A DNA stretch of 64,000 bases from assembly GCA_030685015.1 (NCBI GenBank), contig JAUXWS010000028.1, positions 24,629-88,628 on the forward strand, read 5' to 3'. Made by a program: the position numbers and the translations under genes. This document shows positions 52,919 to 60,270 of the stretch, piece by piece; positions within the stretch are counted from its first letter, which is position 1; every line of letters starts with the position of its first letter. This stretch comes from a bacterium (GTDB lineage: Bacteria; CAIWAD01). The notes beneath the pieces were generated by a model. The model saw only the letters and a program-made list of their open reading frames with translations, did no database searches and was not told where the DNA came from.

Positions 52919-55585
52919 TCATTTCAACAGCAGGATCCGGCGCATCTCCTGCTCGAGCGGCGTGCTCAATCGCAGGAGGTAGAGACCCGAGGCCAGGTCA
53001 TCGCCCCGGATCACGCGCCGGTGATCTCCCGACGCCAAGCCGCCCAGCTCCAGCATCCGAACCCTCTGCCCGAGCAGATTGAACAATTCCAGGCGCAGGG
53101 AGGCCACCGGCCGTTCCAAGTGGAAACCCAAGGTCGTCACCGGGTTGAAGGGATTGGGCTGGAGGCCCGTGATCGACAGGGCGCGGGGCTGCGGCGAGGC
53201 CACAGGATTCGCCACTTCGCTGCCGATTTCCATGGTGAAGCGCATCAGATCCCCTTCCGCCGGTCCCGTCTCGCCGACGCGGCGCAGCCAGCATGCCCAC
53301 AGCACGTCGGCGCCGGGAGCCCAGTTGGCGTCGTCGTCGTAGTCCACCCCACCGTTGTAGTCGCTCCCCATGATGAAGAGATACTCGCGCCCTCCCAGGG
53401 CGTCGTCGCGGGGATTCCAGACTCCGTCGGGAAGGTCGGCCTCGTTTTCGACGAAGCTGACATTCAAGCGGCGCGGGGCGTGTCCCTCCTGGAAGTGCCA
53501 GGCCTGGCCCGGGAAATGACCGATGCCGTTGAAGGCGTAACCGGGACGAAGGTAGGTGGCGGCCGCACTCCAATCGTCCTCGTCCTCCGAGAATTGGAGG
53601 GTGATGTCGTGATACAACTCGGGCGCAGCCTGCAGCATGGGCAGCGTGCTGCCGAAGAAACTGTGGCCGACGTCGACGCCACCACCGAAGAAGGCGCCGC
53701 CGAAGTTGCACCCGGCCAGCGGACTGGGGCCGCCATCCGCCGTCAGGTAGTCCACGCGCCAGATCTGGACCTCTGGTTGGTTCCAGGCATAGTCGAAGAA
53801 TTGAAAGCGGGCCATGTTGCCCAAGATACCCAGCGTGCTTTCATGCTCGCCGCTCGTTTGCGACGAGATGCTGATCGGGCACGCAATGGAGGCGCCGGGC
53901 GGGATCGGATCCAGGCCGTTCTCCCAACTGACCTCGATGCCGTCGCCGGGGTGGAAACTCTCCAACATGGCCTGCGTCGTGCCAATGTTGCTGATGGTCA
54001 GATCTCCATGATAGCCCTGGGGAGGCAATATCCCCAGGTCGCCCACGGGATCCAGGGAGAGCCAGGGCCCATTGGCGCTGAGGTAGGCCTCGAGTATCAG
54101 GCGCCCGTACGAGAACAACTGAAGCGTCCCCGTCTGCATCTCCGGCGATGTCGCGGTGAAACTCAGCGGGTGCTCGGAGACGGCGTCGCCCGGCAGTGTG
54201 AAGGGCAGGCTGGTGAGCCATTGAAAGGACGGATGACTGACGGCGATGCTGTCCACCTCCCAGGTGCCCAGGTTCCCGTTGTGCAGCACTAGGGACTGGG
54301 TCCCGATCTGGCCGGTCTCGACATGGATGAAATGCAAGGGATCGGCGGTGAAGGGCATGTACTCCGCGTCCAATGGCCAGGGCGCCGTCTGTCGGAGGTC
54401 GGTCAGGCTGCTCAGTCGATCCAGGCCCTGCCCCACGGCGATTGCCGCATTCAGCTCCTGGCGCTGGCCCGGCGCGAAGGCCACGGGACCGCAGGCCAGC
54501 ATCATGCGCTTGTCGGCAGGATTGGTGTCCAGCAAACCCGTGCCCGTCACGGGATCACCCGTGAAGTCGAAGGGTCCTGCCGGACGGGGAGCGCCGTCCA
54601 TGGTCAAGCCCGCCATGGTGTAAAAGGACTCCCAGTGGTGGTGGGGATCGAGCCCGTTGATGTAGAACGAAAAAGAGGTGGCGGGGAGATTGCGCTCATC
54701 AGGATGCCAGGCGTTCCCATGCCAGGCCGAATCCCCCGGCGAGGGCTCGTACAGGCCGGCGCCGAGGACCAGGCCCAGCGCCGGTGGAGTATCGCCATAG
54801 CGCGAGTCGGCGTTGGTGGCGTTGTAGCAGTAGGCAAGGGATCGTTGTGGATCGCAGCCCACGAGATCGTCGCCGGCCCCGCCCAAGTCCGGATCCATCC
54901 ACACGGCGGCGATGAACTGGCTGAAATCGTGTCCGCCCTGGTTGAGCATCTCCCAGCGCAGCCAGATCTCGCGTTCGTCGCCGGGCTCGGCCGAGCACCA
55001 GCTGGTCAACCGTACTTCTACGCCCAGGGGCTCGGTGCTGCCCGCGTCGTTGTAGTGGATGGCCGGATTGCCGTCGTTGAAGACGGTGAAGAGCATGTGC
55101 GTGGCCTCGGGCAGGTCGGCGATCCAAGGGTGCTGGCCATCGGCGGACAACGGCGCACCCTGGTCCGCCGGCCAGTCACTCCATGTGGCGGGGTCCTGCG
55201 TGACGCTGTAGACATGCCATTGGGACCCCGCGGGATTGCTTCCCCAGCCCCCGGGGGCGTACTCCGTGGAATACTCCGCCACGGTGACCAGCGTGTCGCC
55301 GTCCTCCCTGATCCCGGCCAGCCACAGGCCGGCGTCGTAGATGACCGTGCGGTCGTCGAAGGGCCAGTTGTTCGGGTAATACAAGCCATCCGACCGCCCC
55401 CGAAGATTGGATACGTCGTAGGCGAAGCGCCCCTCGTTGGGGATGAAGCAGGCCAGGGCATTGCCTTCGATCAGTATGCCCGTGTCGTAGTCGCGGCCGG
55501 CTGGAGGGTCGTGGCCGGCAGGCGGCGCTGCCAGGAGCAGGCGCACCGCGAGTGGCAGGGGCAGGATCAAGGTCAGGATCTTCAT
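52919..55585 (-). CDS. Large secreted protein with type IX-like C-terminal sorting domain
   Basis: 888 residues with signal peptide (LTLILPLPLAVRLLLAAP). The first ~400 residues parallel those of the 48715 product: GRFAYDVSNLRGRSDGLYY, VIYDAGLWLAGIRE, TVAEYSTEYAPG, FTVFNDGNPAIHYND, DPDLGGAGDDLVGCD. A second shared block near residue 640-740 has GVDVGHSFFGSTLP, PGYAFNGIGHFPGQAW and SDYNGGVDYDDDANW. The C-terminal 80 residues are a canonical sorting domain: LQPNPFNPVTTLGFHL, LELFNLLGQRVR, LASGLYLLRLST, ending in a basic tail. Likely exported and surface-attached. Both proteins may be one family of structural or binding proteins; no catalytic motif is visible. Confidence 0.85.
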   Translation of the reverse strand: MKILTLILPLPLAVRLLLAAPPAGHDPPAGRDYDTGILIEGNALACFIPNEGRFAYDVSNLRGRSDGLYYPNNWPFDDRTVIYDAGLWLAGIREDGDTLVTVAEYSTEYAPGGWGSNPAGSQWHVYSVTQDPATWSDWPADQGAPLSADGQHPWIADLPEATHMLFTVFNDGNPAIHYNDAGSTEPLGVEVRLTSWCSAEPGDEREIWLRWEMLNQGGHDFSQFIAAVWMDPDLGGAGDDLVGCDPQRSLAYCYNATNADSRYGDTPPALGLVLGAGLYEPSPGDSAWHGNAWHPDERNLPATSFSFYINGLDPHHHWESFYTMAGLTMDGAPRPAGPFDFTGDPVTGTGLLDTNPADKRMMLACGPVAFAPGQRQELNAAIAVGQGLDRLSSLTDLRQTAPWPLDAEYMPFTADPLHFIHVETGQIGTQSLVLHNGNLGTWEVDSIAVSHPSFQWLTSLPFTLPGDAVSEHPLSFTATSPEMQTGTLQLFSYGRLILEAYLSANGPWLSLDPVGDLGILPPQGYHGDLTISNIGTTQAMLESFHPGDGIEVSWENGLDPIPPGASIACPISISSQTSGEHESTLGILGNMARFQFFDYAWNQPEVQIWRVDYLTADGGPSPLAGCNFGGAFFGGGVDVGHSFFGSTLPMLQAAPELYHDITLQFSEDEDDWSAAATYLRPGYAFNGIGHFPGQAWHFQEGHAPRRLNVSFVENEADLPDGVWNPRDDALGGREYLFIMGSDYNGGVDYDDDANWAPGADVLWACWLRRVGETGPAEGDLMRFTMEIGSEVANPVASPQPRALSITGLQPNPFNPVTTLGFHLERPVASLRLELFNLLGQRVRMLELGGLASGDHRRVIRGDDLASGLYLLRLSTPLEQEMRRILLLK

Positions 55586-55746
55586 GGCACTTTCCGGAGC
55601 TTGTGTGTGCCAACAAGATACGGCTCCAATTGTCTGTCACCAGATGGAGCCGCGTGATGGGAGGGAACCGGCAGGGCCGGATGCGTGGGAGCCGGTCCGG
55701 CGTACCGGACCGGCTCCAGGAGCGAGTCGACGAATCCGACAGAAGA

Positions 55747-56589
55747 TCAGAACAGGTTGAGGGCCAGCCGGGGGATCTGATTGGCCTGGGCCAGCATGGC
55801 CGTGCCGGACTGCATGAGGATCTGGGAGCGCACGAAGGCCGACATCTCCTCGGCCATGTCGGCGTCACGGATGGTGGATTCGCTGGCCACGGAATTCTCC
55901 CGCTGGACCTGCAGGTTCTGGACCGTGTATTGCAAACGCTCCACAAAGGCGCCCACCCGGGTGCGCTCCGTGTCCTTGGTGTTGATGGCGTCGTCCAGCA
56001 GGGTGATGGCACTTTGGGCCGCGGCCGTGTCCGTCAGGGCGGCGCTGTCCAGGCCCAGGGCGCTGGAGGTCAGCTCGGCCAGATTGAAACGCAAGGTGTC
56101 CACGTCGTCGGTGGTGTAGGTCCCCACCTGCAGTTGAATGGCCCCGCCGGAGCCGCCCGCCGCGTAGGTGCCGTCCAGCAGCGTCAGCCCGTTGTAGTTG
56201 GTCACCTGGGCCACGCGTGTGATCTCGCTCTTCAACTGCTGGAACTCCACGTCCAGGTAGCTGCGGTCCAGGCTGGTCAAGGTTCCGTTGGCCGCCTCCA
56301 CGGACAAAGCCCTCATGCGGATCAGCTTGTCGTCCATGATCGCCATGGCGCCCTCCGCCGTGGCCAGCAGGTTGATTCCCTGGTTGGCGTTGCGTTCGGC
56401 CTCCACCATGCTGGCGATCTGGGCGCGGAACTTCTCCGAGACGGCGAGGCCGGCCGGATCGTCCCAGGCCTTGTTGATGCGCAGGCCGCTGGACAGCCGC
56501 TCCACGGCCTGGGACATGTCCAGGTTCGTGGTGGAAAGGGTTCGCTGAACCGCCAGCGAGGGAATGTTGTGGTTGATGCGCATAGCCAT
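55747..56589 (-). CDS. fliC: Flagellin
   Basis: 280 residues, a short flagellin. The conserved N-terminus MRINHNIPSLAVQRTL, LSSGLRINKAWDDPAGLAVSEKF, IQSANQG-like EAERNANQGINLLATAEGAM, and the C-terminus DADMAEEMSAFVRSQILMQSGTAMLAQANQ with a final LNLF form the filament-packing D0/D1 domains. The variable central part is small (about residues 150-190), so the outer D2/D3 domains are missing. It polymerises into the flagellar filament after type III export. It stands alone; a candidate sigma-28 -10 box is upstream. Confidence 0.95.
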   Translation of the reverse strand: MAMRINHNIPSLAVQRTLSTTNLDMSQAVERLSSGLRINKAWDDPAGLAVSEKFRAQIASMVEAERNANQGINLLATAEGAMAIMDDKLIRMRALSVEAANGTLTSLDRSYLDVEFQQLKSEITRVAQVTNYNGLTLLDGTYAAGGSGGAIQLQVGTYTTDDVDTLRFNLAELTSSALGLDSAALTDTAAAQSAITLLDDAINTKDTERTRVGAFVERLQYTVQNLQVQRENSVASESTIRDADMAEEMSAFVRSQILMQSGTAMLAQANQIPRLALNLF

Positions 56590-56665
56590 CGGAAACCTCG
56601 CGATGCTGATGGAACCGGGACCTTGCTTCAGCCCCGACCAGGACAGGGGCGGGGCCGGTCCACCT

Positions 56666-56673
56666 CATCGGCA
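56666..56673 (-). promoter_or_regulatory. Possible sigma-28 -10 box for flagellin
   Basis: On the reverse strand GCCGATGA, 7 of 8 matches to the sigma-28 consensus GCCGATAA, about 77 nt before the flagellin start. A matching -35 TAAA at the right distance is not evident. Confidence 0.35.
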
Positions 56674-56807
56674 AGAGTCAGGCACTTCTGAAGTTTGGAA
56701 GGTGCGAAGGGGGCGGACGACGGAGAGGGGGCCACCACCGCTGGTTGTCATCCGACCATGGGCCGGGGAGGGTTGTCGGGAACATCTTGTTTGAAAGGTG
56801 TGGGTGA

Positions 56808-56844
56808 GGCGCCGGTGCCCATGGTGCCTGTCCCAGGCACCAGC
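56808..56844 (+). repeat. Dispersed hairpin repeat GGCGCCGGTG..., copy 2
   Basis: Shares GGCGCCGGTG and the closing ACCAGC with the copy at 45650. Contains a perfect hairpin GGTGCCTG-TCC-CAGGCACC (56823-56841). Confidence 0.5.
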
Positions 56845-56859
56845 ATCCGACCAAGGCAA

Positions 56860-56886
56860 ACCCCGGCCGCTGGTCGCAGCCGGGGT
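56860..56886 (-). terminator. Terminator-like hairpin after the 56919 gene
   Basis: ACCCCGGC ... GCCGGGGT, perfect 8-bp stem with an 11-nt loop, about 33 nt after the reverse-strand stop, followed by TTTG on that strand. Confidence 0.5.
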
Positions 56887-56918
56887 CCTGCTTGCAGGAT
56901 GCAAAAAGTCTGCTGTAA

Positions 56919-57836
56919 CTATTTGACCAACAGCAATTTCCGTGTCTCATGCCAGAGCGCGGTCTGCAGCGTGTAGAAGTAGATGCCGGCGGGCAACCCA
57001 GACGCGTCATAGCTCACCCGATGGGCGCCGCGGGCGGCCAGGCCGTCGTGGAGGACCGCCACCTCGCGGCCGGCCAGATCATGGACGACGAGACGCAGAC
57101 TACTTGTCTCGTCCAGTTCGAAGGGAATGACGGTCACCGGGTTGAAGGGGTTGGGCCATGCCTCGCCCAGGTGGAAGGAGGCGGCCGTCTCGCGGGCCTC
57201 CACCACCTGGCCGGGCTCGATCTCCAGCTGGGCGGAGAACATCACGCCGCCGGGGCCGCCCAGATCATTGGCCACCACATAGAGGTGGTTGAGTCCGGGC
57301 TGAAGCAGGTGGCCCACCGAGTGCGGACCGGTGACGTGCTGGCCTCCGAAGTTGCCGCCCGTGGTGCCCGGCACGGGGCTGCCGTTCAGGTAGACGCCTT
57401 CATTGCCGTTGCCGCCCAGCACGTTGTCCACCGAGAAGTAGAGGGTGAGGCTGGCTGAGGCGACAAGAGAAGTGGTGACAGTGAAGGGATGGCAGTAGAG
57501 CGCGCTGCCGCCCTCGCCCGCCCCGCCAAAGGAGGTGGAGAGGTAGCGGGCCACCGGGTCGGCAGGGAGGGAGGCGATCCAGGCGCCGTGATTCCCGATG
57601 ATGAAACCGGGTGCCCCGGCCTGGGCGGCGGCGAAGTCGGCCGCGTTCAAGGGAGCCATGTAGGTGTTGGCCGGTCCCGGCAGGTGCGTGACCAGGGGAT
57701 CCAGCGTCCCGATGGGCCCGTTGCCACTGCGCAGGGTGATGGATTCAAGGGCGGGCGCCGTGGCGGCCATCGCCAGGGTCAGGATGGTCAGTCCGACCAA
57801 GCGGTTGGCATGAACAAATCGAAGCAGTCCGTGCAT
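56919..57836 (-). CDS. Secreted protein with type IX-like C-terminal sorting domain
   Basis: 305 residues from ATG 57836, where AGGAGGTG lies 5 nt upstream; the frame is open further but that part has no signal. Signal peptide LVGLTILTLAMAATAPALE. Residues 40-215 form a beta-rich domain (VTTSLVASASLTLYFSVDNVLGG, GVYLNGSPVPGT, HSVGHLLQPGLNHLYVVANDLGGPGGVMFSAQLEI) resembling carbohydrate-binding jelly-roll modules. The sorting domain is WPNPFNPVTVIPFEL, LRLVVHDLAGREV, LPAGIYFYTLQT. It is probably a secreted surface protein; its ligand is unknown. Confidence 0.82.
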   Translation of the reverse strand: MHGLLRFVHANRLVGLTILTLAMAATAPALESITLRSGNGPIGTLDPLVTHLPGPANTYMAPLNAADFAAAQAGAPGFIIGNHGAWIASLPADPVARYLSTSFGGAGEGGSALYCHPFTVTTSLVASASLTLYFSVDNVLGGNGNEGVYLNGSPVPGTTGGNFGGQHVTGPHSVGHLLQPGLNHLYVVANDLGGPGGVMFSAQLEIEPGQVVEARETAASFHLGEAWPNPFNPVTVIPFELDETSSLRLVVHDLAGREVAVLHDGLAARGAHRVSYDASGLPAGIYFYTLQTALWHETRKLLLVK

Positions 57837-58393
57837 GGAACACCTCCTCGTGCCGGCGGGCCGGCTTGAACAAACTGGTAGCGTGTCTTTCCACCGTTGA
57901 TGCTGTTTTGCCGCCGTAGCGACAGGCGGAAAGAAGGGGTCGGCAAAGCTGAAGCACAACTCCTTTGGGACAATTGAATTTGTTTTTGAGTTCACATCAT
58001 GAGGCTGCGCCGCGACATGTTCACCACATCACGGACCAAAGATTCATCACCAGGCATGGCGTCTACTCATTTACATTGGTCGAGTTGGGCAGCGACAGAA
58101 CTGGATCCATTCAAGTTTTGCGCGATGTAGACCAAGCAATATTCATAGGATCTGACATTGGCGTTAGGTGTTTTATGCAACAGGAATTTTTGCAGGCCCA
58201 GCTTATTCACAAATCATGCCTGAGAGCTTCTCTAACTGATTAAAAACTCACTGTGTAGAACTGTCTTTGATGGCAAGGTGTTTGGTAGTTCTCTTGCGAG
58301 TCTGTGGCCACCGTGGGAAGGGCTTGTAACTACGACTTTTAGTTCTGACATTTTCGCTGCGTCAAGAGTGTTTTTATCTGAAAGGAGTTAGAC
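57837..58393. other. Intergenic region, AT-rich in its middle
   Basis: Holds the leader of the reverse-strand gene and, from about 57960, relatively AT-rich DNA. A 92-codon open frame (57965-58243) starts with TTG, has no ribosome site and no recognisable domain, and is not called. AAAGGAG at 58380-58386 is the ribosome site of the next gene. Confidence 0.5.
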
Positions 58394-58843
58394 ATGACAA
58401 TCAAAGAAGCCAAGGATCAGCTCTTCACCGCCTGCCACGTCATCCTTGATAACGTTGAGGCCTTCCATCTCGAGGATGTTGAAGGCGTCACCTTCAAGAA
58501 GGGTGGTGACACAGTTACCTACAACAAGAAGGAAGCCATTGCTTTCTGGCGACTGGCCGCTTTCATGGACCAGGACTGGAAGGCCACGGCCAAGCTCAAG
58601 GGCAAGACCAAGGACGGCAAGGAGCGCAGCTGGCGCAAGCCCCGCGCCACCCTGAAGGCGACCGCTGCCCGCGGCCAGGGGCGCAAGCCCTGGTCCAGCG
58701 AGTCCAAGGCCAAGATGGCGCTGGTGCGTCGCATGGTGGAAGGCGAGGTGAGCCTGAACCAGACCGTCGAGCGCCTCTATGGCCGCGGCAAGGATTTCAC
58801 CTGGTTCGTGGCCAACTACGACGCCATCAAGGGTGGCAAGTAG
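58394..58843 (+). CDS. Small basic protein of unknown function
   Basis: 149 residues; AAAGGAG 7 nt before ATG. It begins TIKEAKDQLFTACHVIL and is acidic in the first third, then strongly basic (KLKGKTKDGKERSWRKPR, ATAARGQGRKPWSSESKAKM). The end, LVRRMVEGEVSLNQTVERLYGRGKDFTWF, could be a small helix-turn-helix. The charge pattern suggests nucleic-acid binding, but I recognise no family. It stands alone with a strong terminator behind it and an AT-rich leader, so it seems independently expressed. Confidence 0.65.
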   Translation: MTIKEAKDQLFTACHVILDNVEAFHLEDVEGVTFKKGGDTVTYNKKEAIAFWRLAAFMDQDWKATAKLKGKTKDGKERSWRKPRATLKATAARGQGRKPWSSESKAKMALVRRMVEGEVSLNQTVERLYGRGKDFTWFVANYDAIKGGK

Positions 58844-58870
58844 CCGTCGCGAACTGACAGCCAACGCTGC

Positions 58871-58893
58871 AAGGGCGCCCCGCGGGCGCCCTT
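58871..58893 (+). terminator. Intrinsic terminator
   Basis: AAGGGCGCCC-CGC-GGGCGCCCTT, perfect 10-bp stem, followed by CGTTTGT; 28 nt after the 58394 gene stop. Confidence 0.85.
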
Positions 58894-59009
58894 CGTTTGT
58901 GCAGGGGGCAGGACACCTTGGGTGGGCACCCAATCTTGACATCCTCCCTCACTGGCGGGAACAGGACTTGCGGAAGCGGAGCCGGATCATGGCCGGTCCT
59001 GTCTGCCCC

Positions 59010-60194
59010 TCATGCCTCCAAGCGTCGGATCGCTGCCGCAATCGGTCCATGGGCGTGCAGGATCAACCACAGCATCGCTTCGCGCAGCTCCTCGCGCAGA
59101 GAGTCGGGCAGCGATTTGTCGTAGTCCTGGAGGCGGATAAGACCGAAGCCCTGTTCCCACTCCTGGAACCCAAAGGAGTCTTCGCTTGAGGATAGGCCGC
59201 GCAAGTCGTCCATCAATCTTTGGATGACGCTCTCCGCCATGCCGATCTGCTTCAAGTACCAATAATCAAGTTGGAAGCTCACCAGACACTTGTTGCGATT
59301 GCCCGCGTTGCCTGGTTGGTCATTGAAGAGCCAGAGTCGGTAGCAGAACTGCCAGTTGGCCCACGGAGCCGTCTCGTGCCAGAGCATGAAGTAGCGCCAG
59401 CGGTAATCCGTGCCAGCCCAGCGGCTGCTGCGCGCCGGGCGCATGGCCGCGCTCAACCGGGGATCGGCGAACAGTTCATCGCGCAGACGCAGACAGAAGC
59501 GGGTCACTTCGTCGTCGTCGCGGCCCTGGCGGGTTTGCGGCTCGCCTCGTGAAGGCACGGCGCCCACGTCCGTCGGCTTCACAAGCAATTCCTCGATTCC
59601 CTCGACTGGCAGCAGCGTGCTGGACTGCAAATAGAAGTGCCCCGTGTCCTCGTCGTGGAAGGGTGTGATTTCCATGCACTTGATCTTGAGGCCGTGCCTT
59701 TCGGTCAGCCATTCAACTGCGGTGACGGCCTCCCGGGCGAAGCGATGCGAAGCCAGAATGATGCGCTGGCGGGTGTTGATGCGCCCGGGTTCCAGGGGAG
59801 CCACGTGGTCCAGGATGTTCTGGCGCGCCCATTCTGTGCGTTCCTCGGGCGAAGCCGTGCCAAGATCCGGCTGGTTGCGTGCCAGGTAGAGCGCGTACTG
59901 TGCAACGATCTGCTCGAAGTCGAACTTGGCCCAGTATGAGGCGTACTTGATGGCTTGCCATTGGACGTCGGCGCCACTGTCGTCGCGCTTCAGCTCGATC
60001 ACCACCACGTCTCCGGAGCGATCGAGGGCGATCAGGTCCGGGCGCTCGTTGGTGCCCTGAAAGCAGGCTTGTTCCTTGGCCACCATGAGCAGGCCCGGCT
60101 CCAGCACGGCGGGCGTCTTGCAGATCCACTCCTGGATGTCGAACCGCTCACGAAAGCCGTGCGCGCCGAAGTCGATTTCCTTGATCTTCACCAA
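59010..60194 (-). CDS. PD-(D/E)XK (NucS/DUF91-like) nuclease-domain protein
   Basis: 394 residues. The N-terminal part contains the nuclease core RPDLIALDRSGDVVVIELKR with D53, E67 and K69, followed by QAIKYASYW, as in NucS/DUF91-type endonuclease domains. The C-terminal half (DELFADPRLS, YRWRYFMLWHETAPW, IQRLMDDLRGL) has no family I can name. It lies 76 bp downstream of the Res helicase-nuclease gene on the same strand, which suggests a shared defence role, e.g. as a second nuclease or specificity partner. ATG at 60194 follows no strong ribosome site. Confidence 0.75.
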   Translation of the reverse strand: MVKIKEIDFGAHGFRERFDIQEWICKTPAVLEPGLLMVAKEQACFQGTNERPDLIALDRSGDVVVIELKRDDSGADVQWQAIKYASYWAKFDFEQIVAQYALYLARNQPDLGTASPEERTEWARQNILDHVAPLEPGRINTRQRIILASHRFAREAVTAVEWLTERHGLKIKCMEITPFHDEDTGHFYLQSSTLLPVEGIEELLVKPTDVGAVPSRGEPQTRQGRDDDEVTRFCLRLRDELFADPRLSAAMRPARSSRWAGTDYRWRYFMLWHETAPWANWQFCYRLWLFNDQPGNAGNRNKCLVSFQLDYWYLKQIGMAESVIQRLMDDLRGLSSSEDSFGFQEWEQGFGLIRLQDYDKSLPDSLREELREAMLWLILHAHGPIAAAIRRLEA

Positions 60195-60270
60195 GCCTGC
60201 TGCCTTCAGATCAATTCAATAGAGCGATTTGGTCATGACGTTGCTCCTGTGGGCCTAGCAAGCGGAGATG

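Noticed and set aside
57965..58243. 92-codon open frame in the AT-rich intergenic region
   Set aside because: TTG start, no ribosome site and no recognisable domain. It might be a decayed gene but there is no positive support.
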